From: Telopea speciosissima
Taxonomy: Eukaryota; Streptophyta; Magnoliopsida; Proteales; Proteaceae
Direction of reading: 5' to 3'
Assembly: GCF_018873765.1 (NCBI RefSeq)
Contig: NC_057925.1
Location: 47,027,010-47,091,009, forward strand
DNA length: 64,000 nt
The notes under the pieces are model-generated. The model searched no databases. It was not told the DNA's origin and was given only the letters and a program-made list of their open reading frames with translations. The position numbers and the translations under genes were made by a program. Positions 55,841 through 64,000 of the stretch are shown piece by piece (within the stretch, counting starts at the first letter, position 1; every line of letters starts with the position of its first letter).

Positions 55841-58650
55841 CGAAGACAAAATCCTATTAACTAAGGCGCGGATCAATTTATGTCTTCTTTTCTCTTTTAT
55901 CTTTTTCTTCTTGGGCTGGTGATCAATATGTGGCCTTAGTGGAATTGCTTATCAAGCAAGGGGTCTAAAAAAAGAGAAATCCCATAAAGGAATTTTCTTC
56001 CTATGTGAGGTAATAGTGTAATAACAAACATTCATAAACTTTGAGAGGAATGGACTTGAAAAGAGAAAATATAAGTATTTCTATCAAAATAACAGTTTCC
56101 CCAAGAGAGAAGGATTGCAATTATGTAAAACTCATATCCTTATACTGTAAATCAGAGTTTAAATATGAAATTAGAATACTTAGCAGAAGCTAAGCTAGGA
56201 GATTTAGATTCATCTAATATATGAAAATGACTATTTTTAATAAAGTGACATTATCATCTCACGACTATCAATTTTTTTTCACAGGACCCCACATGCCACT
56301 AAAAGAAAACATAGGGAAGTTGAAATCATCCAATCACATTGACTTCTTCATGGTCTACCCCTTCTAGCTTTAATAACTGCCACGAATTTGTTCTAATGTT
56401 CTATCAGCCGCACACCTCTCTTGTTCTTAGTAACTGATGGAAGTTGTCTTCACTAATCATAAAAAATAAGGTAGTTAATTGGATGAAGCCCAAGAAAAGC
56501 CATGTGCCGTGGCTGTTGTGTTTAAGGCTTAAATGCAATAAATATGTTCTTAGATTAGGGAGAGGGTTGTTGAGAAAGTAGCACAAGTAAGTATATCAAT
56601 TTGATGCAACAAACGGTATCATACAGGAGAGGGCAATAAAATCATTTCATGTGAGAAGGAGATAGATAGATAAACATTGAAGTGCTAGCATACCCTGTCC
56701 CGACACAGATTATCATGTATTTATAGAATTAATTTAGCTTAATTTTTGTATCAATTAAACTATTCTCTCGATCTTCTTTAATAGAAAAATCAATTTGTTT
56801 GACAATATGAAGAACAAGGGTGTGAAAAAATAAGAGGGAAAATTAATCCCATACATGGGCCCTATTATTGAGATAAGTGAGGTCTATCTAAGTAATATCG
56901 CATGTTAGGATTTAACAAAACAGTAGAAAAACGAGAAGAAATCATACACAAAACACAATGATTTATGTGGTTCACTCAAGATGGGATACATCTGCGGTCA
57001 AATGATAAACCAGAACTTCGACTATTCTAATGAAGAAATTAAAAACCCTCACAGTCTGCCTGAAACATTTTAATGCATTACATAAATGAGAAACCCTAAT
57101 TTTAAAAGTACAAAACTGCCCTCAATAAAAATGCCTCTAAAACTCGGGGACTCCCTCCCCCCCCCCCCACCCCAATCTTTGAGCAGGACCTCTAGAGTTG
57201 AGGAAAAGTGAATACTATTTCCTAGATTTCACTGAGATCAGGATTCACCAATGTCACCTCATCCATCAAAGTATCAAATTTAGTGGCAATCACTATTACC
57301 AGCTACTTTGTCCACTCAATGGAAACTCCTCAAACAAAAATTCCAATGTCTCTAACCCTTTAAAAAACAGGATTTTTGGCTTGCGAGAGCCTCTTAGAAG
57401 TTCTTAATCTCTAAGCAAATAATCCATAGGGTTGGTGTGGCAGCCTTACTTGCCCTGATTCACACTAGTTGTTTTCGATAGCTCAAATCCGAGTTCTTTT
57501 GATGTCAAAACACCCTACTACTCAAAAGCGAAGAAAGAGCACAAAAGATAAAAGAGTATAAATAGTCTATCATAGTCATATATGGCAACTAATTGGTTCT
57601 TGCTTCTAATGGGTTGGAAAACATAATTTTCCATATGATATGGTCTACTAGGGCTGGATTTTGGTGGTATGCCTCCCTTTGACATTATATTTTGATTGCA
57701 ATGTTATTTTAACTTAGGGAAAGAGTTTGTTGGTCGATGAACCATAGAGATTCAAGGTTAAATAGGGAGAGAAAACCCAAAAAGAGGGTATTATCAAGAT
57801 TCATTTAATAGGGGGTGGGTTTTATTCCATTCGAGTGGTCAAGTGTTTCAAACTATGGTGTCATTTAATTGATCAACGGACCAAAAAACTTTCTTCCTTT
57901 ATTGTACTTTTATGTGAAAATCAATATTGAAAAATCTTATTTTAGTTTCCATGAAAACATACAGAGCAGTAGGATCAACGTAGGAGTGTTAAATTAATGT
58001 ATTAAACACTCTCACCAACAAATCAAACGGTTGGGATACAAAGAAGGAGAAAACTACTTTGTGTCTCACTCCCATGGACCGGGCCCAGTTTCTTAGGTAG
58101 AGAAATGCAAATCAAACAGTAAGAAGATTGACTTGACCTCTATAACGAACCGGTTTTAAATGTATACGTAAGCAAGTAGATGACCGTTAGCTCGTGAAGC
58201 CGCAAGCGTCTTCGCTTTCGCTATGCATTGACGCGCTTTATTGACGACAATGGTCAGTCATTAGTCGCTGTTTTGTTGGCAAGCTCTTTCTTTCCCATAA
58301 ACTTATAAAAGAAAGGGAATCTTTTCTGGGCTATTTTTCTATGGCTTTTTGCGAAATTGGATCTGAACAATTCAAGGCCCACTACCCATGATAGGTGACC
58401 CGTTTAACGCGTTCGTTGACGTAAAACGATCCTCCAACCAAATCCATGGCGACACGTGTCAGTATCCAAAAATTAATTTCACGATGGCCTTTATGCGCTT
58501 ACTTCTCAACTGACCGGGTGACCGGTTTGCCACCTGCAAGCCTTCTCACTCATGAGTCTGATGACTCGAACTTGGCTTGAATTTGGATTCTTGGGCCAAG
58601 CTAAGCCCTCAATCATGGTCGGCTTTTTGAAATGAACTCAAAATTCCGAA
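55841..58650. other. Intergenic; possible LTR-like start at 56903
   Basis: TGTTAGGATTTAACA at 56903 followed by ACACAATGATTTATGTGGTT resembles LTR sequence of plant TRIM/copia elements, but neither a matching end nor a target duplication was found. A C12 run lies at about 57157-57168. No gene recognised. Confidence 0.35.
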
Positions 58651-58665
58651 GGGTCTGGTGGTCAT

Positions 58666-59070
58666 GGTTCGTAATCTCATATCGGATCGGCCAATATCGA
58701 TAAGATCGAATCAGTATCGATCGAGACCGATCCCAAGATTAGACCAATCATTTCCAAGTCATATGGAGCAGCAGGATCATAAAATATGGTCGGATAGGGC
58801 AATACGATTTGATAAGATCACTTCAGTGATTGAAGTTTTTTTGGATTTTTTTTCAAAGTTTTTGAGTTTTTAAAATTTTTAGATTATTTTGACCGATACC
58901 AACTATCCGATCTGATCCGATATCACAATGCCTACTGACCCTTGTCAATACATGACTCGATCCATAAAAAAATGACTTTTGGGATTTTTTTGACCGATCC
59001 AGACCAATTTGTACCAATCTGATACCAATCTGGCCCATGACTGATCCCTAGAATTTGAACCTTGCTAGTG
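58666..59070. repeat. ATCGGATCGG-rich palindromic dispersed repeat
   Basis: Left GGTTCGTAATCTCATATCGG and right reversed GGTTCAAATTCTAGGGATCA form loose inverted ends. The interior holds CGATCGAGACCGATCC-type motifs. Same class as 6214-6635. Confidence 0.5.
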
Positions 59071-59548
59071 GTGTTTGATCATATGATCTCCAAAATCACA
59101 CCCACTCTTCACCAATGGTGATATGTCGTTATGATTGGAATTTAGTTTCATCATTCATTGGCAACCGTTGTTGTTCATCGCCTGAAATATATTTCTTTGA
59201 TCCAACTAAAAGGTCGGATAAGGTGAATGAAAAGATTCTTTCTTCACCATAGATAGAAAGACACTTAATCCTAATATTTAAGAATATCAAGGCATGCTTC
59301 TTTTTGCTCAAACAATTTGAGGTAGAGTATGAATTATGGATACAATCTTAAAAATTTATTTAATCATCAAATTAGGTAAGTTAAAGTACAACTAAAATAA
59401 AAACAAAAAAATCAATTAGAAAATGTGAATTTTATTTTATCATTATCGAGAATAAGTGTACAATTAAATTTATTTATTTTTTCTCTCTAAGTCCTACACT
59501 GATACGTCTAACAAAATTTTCCGGTCTAAGCATCTATTCTTTTGGCCA

Positions 59549-59752
59549 TTAGGGTTTAGGGTTTAGGGTTTAGGGTTTAGGGTTTAGGGTTTAGGGTTTA
59601 GGGTTTAGGGTTTAGGGTTTAGGGTTTAGGGTTTAGGGTTTAGGGTTTAGGGTTTAGGGTTTAGGGTTTAGGGTTTAGGGTTTAGGGTATAGGGTTTAGG
59701 GTATAGGGTATAGGGTTTAGGGTTTAGGGTTTAGGGTTTAGGGTTTAGGGTT
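59549..59752 (+). repeat. Interstitial telomere-type (TTTAGGG)n array
   Basis: About 29 heptamers of the plant telomere repeat, nearly perfect, with a few TATAGGG variants near 59688-59710. Unique-looking sequence lies on both sides and 4.2 kb of retroelement follows, so this is not a chromosome end in this assembly. Confidence 0.95.
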
Positions 59753-59864
59753 ATAGAATATGGTTTGGGTTGACCATGTGTAAAATTTCATAGTCAAATT
59801 TAATCATACATTTTCTCACGCATTTGTAACCTCAGATTGTTTGTTTCTCGTCAATAACTTACCC

Positions 59865-59974
59865 TAAGATCTCCTTAATTGTAAACCTTAAGTTTATTCA
59901 TTGGATTTAAATAACCTCATTCGACACTTGGCGAACTCTGATTGAACTCAAGGTTTACAATTAAGGAGATCTTA
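59865..59974. repeat. Perfect 25-bp inverted repeat with 60-bp loop
   Basis: TAAGATCTCCTTAATTGTAA then ACCTT (59865-59889) is exactly mirrored at 59950-59974. It sits between the telomere-type array and the LTR-like start at 59976. Confidence 0.85.
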
Positions 59975-61099
59975 GTGTTGCGTGTGAAAACCTCCGTTGC
60001 CCGGTTCGCCCACGGATGAGCTTGCAAAAAGAAGAGTGAGCGCAAGAGAGCCAATGTGGCTCTGGCCTAGGAATCGCCGACGCTCAAGTCAGGTCTCCAG
60101 TGCAACAGTGTACAGCTAATAAAAAGTGAGATGCTCATTTGAGCTCCATACCTGAGTATTTTTAGAGGGAGATGAGGAGGTTGGAGGAGTCCTAGTATGG
60201 TAGGAGTTCTTCTCTTTGAAGGCTCTATCCTATTGCGCAGAGTGGAGAGTTATTTTCGGGGTCGGACTCTTGTTAAGGTAAGAGTCCATATCTAAGTGTG
60301 ATTCCGTATTGCGGTAGGATTGTAGCTCGATCCTTATCCCGCGATTCTCAGATTGTGCTGACGTGGCTCCGCGATTCTCGGCTAGCCGTTACAAAGGCTT
60401 TTGTGGAGGGCTCGGCCTCGGAGCTCGGCCACAGTGGTCAGCCTCAGAGCTCGGCCTCAGAGTTCGGCCTCGACCTCAGCTGACTAGCGTGAGGTCGGCT
60501 CGGGGTCGATGGCTAATTTGGGGGAGCTTTGCGGGCTGAGTCGTGGTGCTCAGCTCGGCCATGTGATCTCTCGAGGACAGGGTCGGTCCGACTTCCCTTG
60601 GTTCAGGTCGGTCCTTGGATTGACCGCGGCTCGGCCAGATGGCAGCATCTGATTGGTGGGGTAATTCTATGCCTTATCACAGGCCCCCCCACTCTTCAGG
60701 GGTCAACTCGGCCCTGGTGAGCAAAAGCTTTTTTCGCTCGACTGTCCCACATGTTGACCGAGTCGAGCTCGTTTTGTCGGTGATTTGACGTTGTACGGTC
60801 TGACAGTTGGGGTGTCAGTGCCACATCGGCCGAAGTCATTATGGCAGGCTCAAGAACTCAAGTCTTCTTTTGATCTGGACTGTTAGATCTTGTTGAGTTC
60901 TTCTCGACAGTTGGATCTTCTCTGTTCAGAGGCTATAAGTAAGCCACCCTTCTTCATTCATTCTTCACTGTTTCAAGTTTTTGACTGCTTGGCTAGCTCG
61001 GATTCTTCAGCTCATTCGGTGCTCGGCGTTCTTGGATTTCTAGTTCGTGCTCAGCTCGTCTCCAAAGCTTCTTCAACCAGTAAGTCCCCTCTGCCCATT

Positions 61100-63362
61100 A
61101 TGTCAGTTGGTAGTAGTCACGCGGGCGAGGTGTTTGCTGGGGCGACTGAGGGTGCGAGTTCGAGCTGAGAGCTCCCTGCTCATTCCCCCACAATAGACCT
61201 GTTGGGCTCAACCTCGAACGAGCCTGCCATAGCCGAGCTTCCCCTACCCATGGAGTCCAACCTTGAGGCCCAGCCCATTCTTGAAGACAGAGCCGAGGGC
61301 TCGGGATCATCTTCGACAGATGACGAAGAGTCGGGTGAGGAAGGTTCTTCCCAAGATGGGGTCGGCTAGGTCAGCTCGTCCGCTCACGTTCCCAAACTTT
61401 AAGAAGGAAGTGTCGGCACCGTCCAGAGCACAGTTACTGATGCCGACCTTCAAGACCTCAGGGTGACTTACGCCATCCCCGAGGACGTCGAGCTCCGAGC
61501 TCCTAACCCTGGGGAGATGGCCTGCTTCATTCGGCCTGGCGAGGTGACCTTGTACGAGATGCCCTTCAGGTATGCCTTTAGGCTTCCCGTGCTTAACCTG
61601 GTGGATCAGATCTTGGACCATGTCCACCTGTCTCCAGGTCAGCTGGTGCCGAATTTATGGCTATCCGTGTGCGGCTTCCACGTCCTTTTTGGTGAGATGG
61701 GCCGAGCTGCGAGTGTGGCTCTTTTTTCTCGACTCTTTTTCCTGAAGAAGTCGTTGGAGAAGGGGTGGTACTACTTCACCCGCCGTACTGAGAAGAACGC
61801 GGCCCTGAGCCGCCACAAGTTTCTAGTCGGAACGCCGTCCTCAAATAAAAACTGGAAGCCTTGATTCTTCTTTGCTTCCATCCCGAACTGTCCCTTCCGG
61901 GCCGAGTGGAAGGTGATCCGCTTAGGTTACGTCAACAAGACCTTGCCCCTGACCGAGAACAAGCTGACCTCGCTCAACCTGATCCTCCAGCATAAGCCTT
62001 TCGATGCCCTCCAGCTCTTGGATAAGGGGTTCCTTCAAAGGTGGCATATGACCCCTGGTAGGAGTCCGAGCTGATCTGTCTTCAGTCTACTGTGGTCAGC
62101 TGGGGCATCCGAGCTGACCTGTTTACTTGGTCTTTTCTTTCTTTGGCATATTTCTAACATTCCGTTTCTCTTGCAGTGGCTGGTCACATTCCCCCAATGG
62201 ACACGGCTCGGCTCAGGGCCAAGACCATCGCGGAGAGGAGGAGAAAAATGTCGAGAAGAAGTCTTGAGGTGAGTCTTCCAAGACATTGAAGGACAAGGTT
62301 GTGCTACCGAGCCCAACTGACATGGTGGTCAGCCTCGAGGTTGAGAAGAGCAGAGCCCCGCCGAGCCCCTCCCGAAGAGGGAAGGGTCGAAAGGATGAGC
62401 TGAGCCCACCGAGGGACATCAAACGCCAGAAGCTCTCTGTCAATCTGATGGGTGGTGGTCCTCCGCCCGTGGCCTCATCGATCGACGTCTCCCGGTACGT
62501 CCTGGGGAGGGCCTCAGCCAATGATGTCCCGCTAAGGCCGAACTGGCGCCTCTTCCCAGGGGACTCGGCCCTGACGTCGGCCCATGCAAAGGAATGGCTC
62601 GACGTAAGTCGGCTTCCTCCGGACAGGGAAATGCTGGAGAAGTTGACCGACCCCGAGCTCCTCTCCTCCCTGTTCCAAGACTTTAATATGGTAAGCTTTC
62701 TGTTCGGCTTTTATTGAGTGGTCCGATCTGTTGTGCTCTGTCTTGCTAATGTTCGGTTATCTTTTTCAGGGGTTTTCCAAGGCCGTAGAGACCCTCCTCC
62801 GATTTGAACGGCTTCTGACCACGAACTCCTCTCTTGAGGCTCGGGTCGAGTTGGCCAACAAGGACGCTCGCGAGGCCGTCCTGAGGCATCGGGAGACCGC
62901 AACAAAGCTGGATGAAGCTGAGGTCGAGGTCAAGAGCTTGGAGGAGGCGACGGCGAAGCGGGGGGGAAGAGGTCGAGGCCTTGAAGGCTCAGCTCGACCA
63001 AGCCAAGAAGAAGGCCAAGGACAGCCTGGCACGGGCTCGAGCCGAGGCTATTACCAAGTACCTCATGTCGGAGGAATACGCCGAGGTGTGCCATGAAATG
63101 AGGAAGCCGCCGTACGAGGCTATTACCAAGTACCTCATGTCAGGCTGACCTCTTGAAGGAGATAAAGGCCGCCTACCCCACCCTCAATCTTTTCCAATTT
63201 GATGATGACGCGACCACCGTGGTCGAGGAGTTGGGAGATGATATTGGGGTGGAGGTCGACCAGGCCGGCCTGGCCATGATCGTTCCCCAGGACGAGGTCA
63301 CCGAGGACGCCGCCATCAAGGAGGTCACCACCGAGGACCCCCTCCACACCACCGAGCTCTAG
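61100..63362 (+). pseudogene. Gag-like gene of gypsy-type element (Transposase_28 type), spliced and broken
   Basis: Exon 1 contains AIPEDVELRAPNPGEMACFI, MPFRYAFRLPVLNLVDQILD and SPGQLVPNLWLSVCGFHVLF, then SRLFFLKKSLEKGWYYFTRR, the pattern of the plant 'putative gypsy type transposon' domain. Introns by consensus: 62058-62176 and 62691-62769. The last exon is coiled-coil (RFERLLTTNSSLEARVELAN, EEVEALKAQLDQAKKKAKDS) with an acidic C terminus ending HTTEL at 63362. In-frame stops: TGA 61166, TAG 61367, TAA 61400, TGA 61862. Frameshifts lie near 62255, in the G-run near 62970, and near 63140. A 26-bp segment is duplicated (63044 and 63116). Dead element. Confidence 0.78.
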
Positions 63363-63889
63363 GCTCCCTTTTCTTCTTTTGATGTACACATCCCCCTGCG
63401 TGGGGTTTTGGATAAATGTTTTTTTTTTTTTTTTTGTATGTACTGGGCCAAGCTGCCCACTTTTGTAACCATGCCGGGCTGTCGGCCTTGAATGAATAGA
63501 AAACTTTATTTTTACAAATTGTCCAAGTGTTTGAGCTCGACACTCATTTGCCTTTCTTTCCTGCATGTGTTGTTCTTGATTGGTGCTCTTAGCGAGTTCT
63601 AGGACTTGGGTTTTTATTTTTATTTTTTTAGCTACGCTGTGCTGGGTCGGTCAGGTGGGTCTAACCGCTTGGTCATGAAATGTTTGCGATGGACCGAGGT
63701 CATGTTGTCATCCGTCTTTATTAACTTGTCATTTTCACCGGTCAGCTTGGGCCAGCTACCACTTGATTGGTTGTGCGGCCGAGCTGACTCTATGGTCGAG
63801 CACAATGCCTTGGATATTTTTGCTTGCTTTTTGGCTTTTGTTCGGCTCGACTGTGGTGAGAATTTATGCTTGCTGGTCTAGTCGCCGAA
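63363..63889. other. 3' noncoding part of the gypsy-type element
   Basis: Contains a T-run (63420-63435), GAATGAATAGAAAAC (possible polyadenylation region) and no further domain. Confidence 0.45.
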
Positions 63890-64000
63890 CTATGAGGGTC
63901 GGTCTTCTGACTTAGCCGACCTATGAGGGTCGGTCTTTGAGGTCGGCCAGGTCTATGAGGACCGGTCTTACGACTTGGTTGCCGACCTCTGAGGGTCGAT
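63890..64000 (+). repeat. Minisatellite, 31-34-bp units, cut by window end
   Basis: Units begin at 63890, 63921, 63953 and 63987 with CTATGAGGGTCGGTCTT or close variants, joined by CTTAGCCGAC or GGTTGCCGAC spacers. Confidence 0.8.

Larger units (their letters stand above)
59976..64000 (+). mobile_element. Decayed gypsy-type retroelement, runs off the window
   Basis: GC-richer than the rest of the window. It starts with TGTTGCGTGTGAAAA, a plausible LTR start preceded by CTTAG. Noncoding sequence with GCCTCAGAGCTCG tandem motifs (60413-60480) and a TATA-like CTATAAGTAAGCC near 60930 leads into a gag-like gene (61100-63362), then 3' noncoding sequence and a minisatellite. No pol, primer-binding site or second LTR is visible, so the outer limits are unproven. 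Confidence 0.6.

Noticed and set aside
56903..57130. Second solo LTR
   Set aside because: The TGTTAGGATTTAACA start is suggestive, but no CA end with a matching 5-bp duplication was found.
59549..59752. True chromosome end
   Set aside because: More than 4 kb of non-telomeric sequence follows in the G-rich direction and unique sequence precedes it.
60298..60720. ORFs in the GC-rich start of the gypsy-type element
   Set aside because: Low-complexity frames through GCCTCGGAGCTCGGCC repeats upstream of the TATA-like site; more likely LTR or leader sequence.

Overview
This is nuclear DNA of a flowering plant. The evidence is the F-box/FBA gene family, a spliced gene with a plant-style TATA box, Ty1/copia, gypsy-type, L1 and RTE retroelements, dense small inverted-repeat transposons and TTTAGGG telomere-type repeats. 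The species cannot be named from the sequence. Most of the window is AT-rich; the last 4 kb is clearly GC-richer and belongs to one retroelement.

Region 1 (1-30 kb) is a tandem F-box cluster. Two copies have open frames (22-1308 and 26659-27825). Three are broken: 7070-10906 is split by a copia element, 13817-14240 is an internal-deletion remnant, and 18946-20062 is frameshifted. A fragment of a different F-box subfamily lies at 13146-13436. The copies sit in a duplicated block whose flanks still align (about 6.1-12.6 kb against 26.2-29.7 kb). This lets insertions be dated relative to the duplication and gives pre-insertion sites. Between the F-box copies is a nested transposon stack (15.4-18.3 kb), with its less disturbed relative at 21559-22750 and an apparent empty site at 20884-20892.

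Region 2 (30-43 kb) has no intact gene. It holds a membrane-protein fragment, a 49-bp minisatellite, a second duplicated block (33.85-35.45 kb against 37.35-40.2 kb) in which each copy collected different insertions, an RTE LINE tail, and a solo LTR with a perfect 5-bp target duplication (40914-41386).

Region 3 (43-45 kb) holds the clearest single-copy gene, a two-exon acidic Glu/Val-rich protein with a TATA box and a CT-repeat promoter (CDS 43825-44461).

Region 4 (45-59 kb) is a graveyard of small hairpin transposons. Many have 9-bp direct repeats typical of Mutator-like (MULE) elements. It also holds a 1.2-kb element with about 230-bp terminal inverted repeats (51026-52249), a 1.3-kb giant hairpin with about 57-bp direct repeats on either side (53441-54912), and a 5'-truncated L1 tail with a 12-bp target duplication.

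Region 5 (59.5-64 kb) has an interstitial TTTAGGG array of about 29 units, a perfect 25-bp hairpin, then a decayed gypsy-type element with a spliced gag-like gene (Transposase_28 type), ending in a minisatellite that runs off the window.

I did not find a coherent new multi-gene system. What is unusual is how many small transposons have exact ends, target duplications and even empty sites that can be read from this one window.
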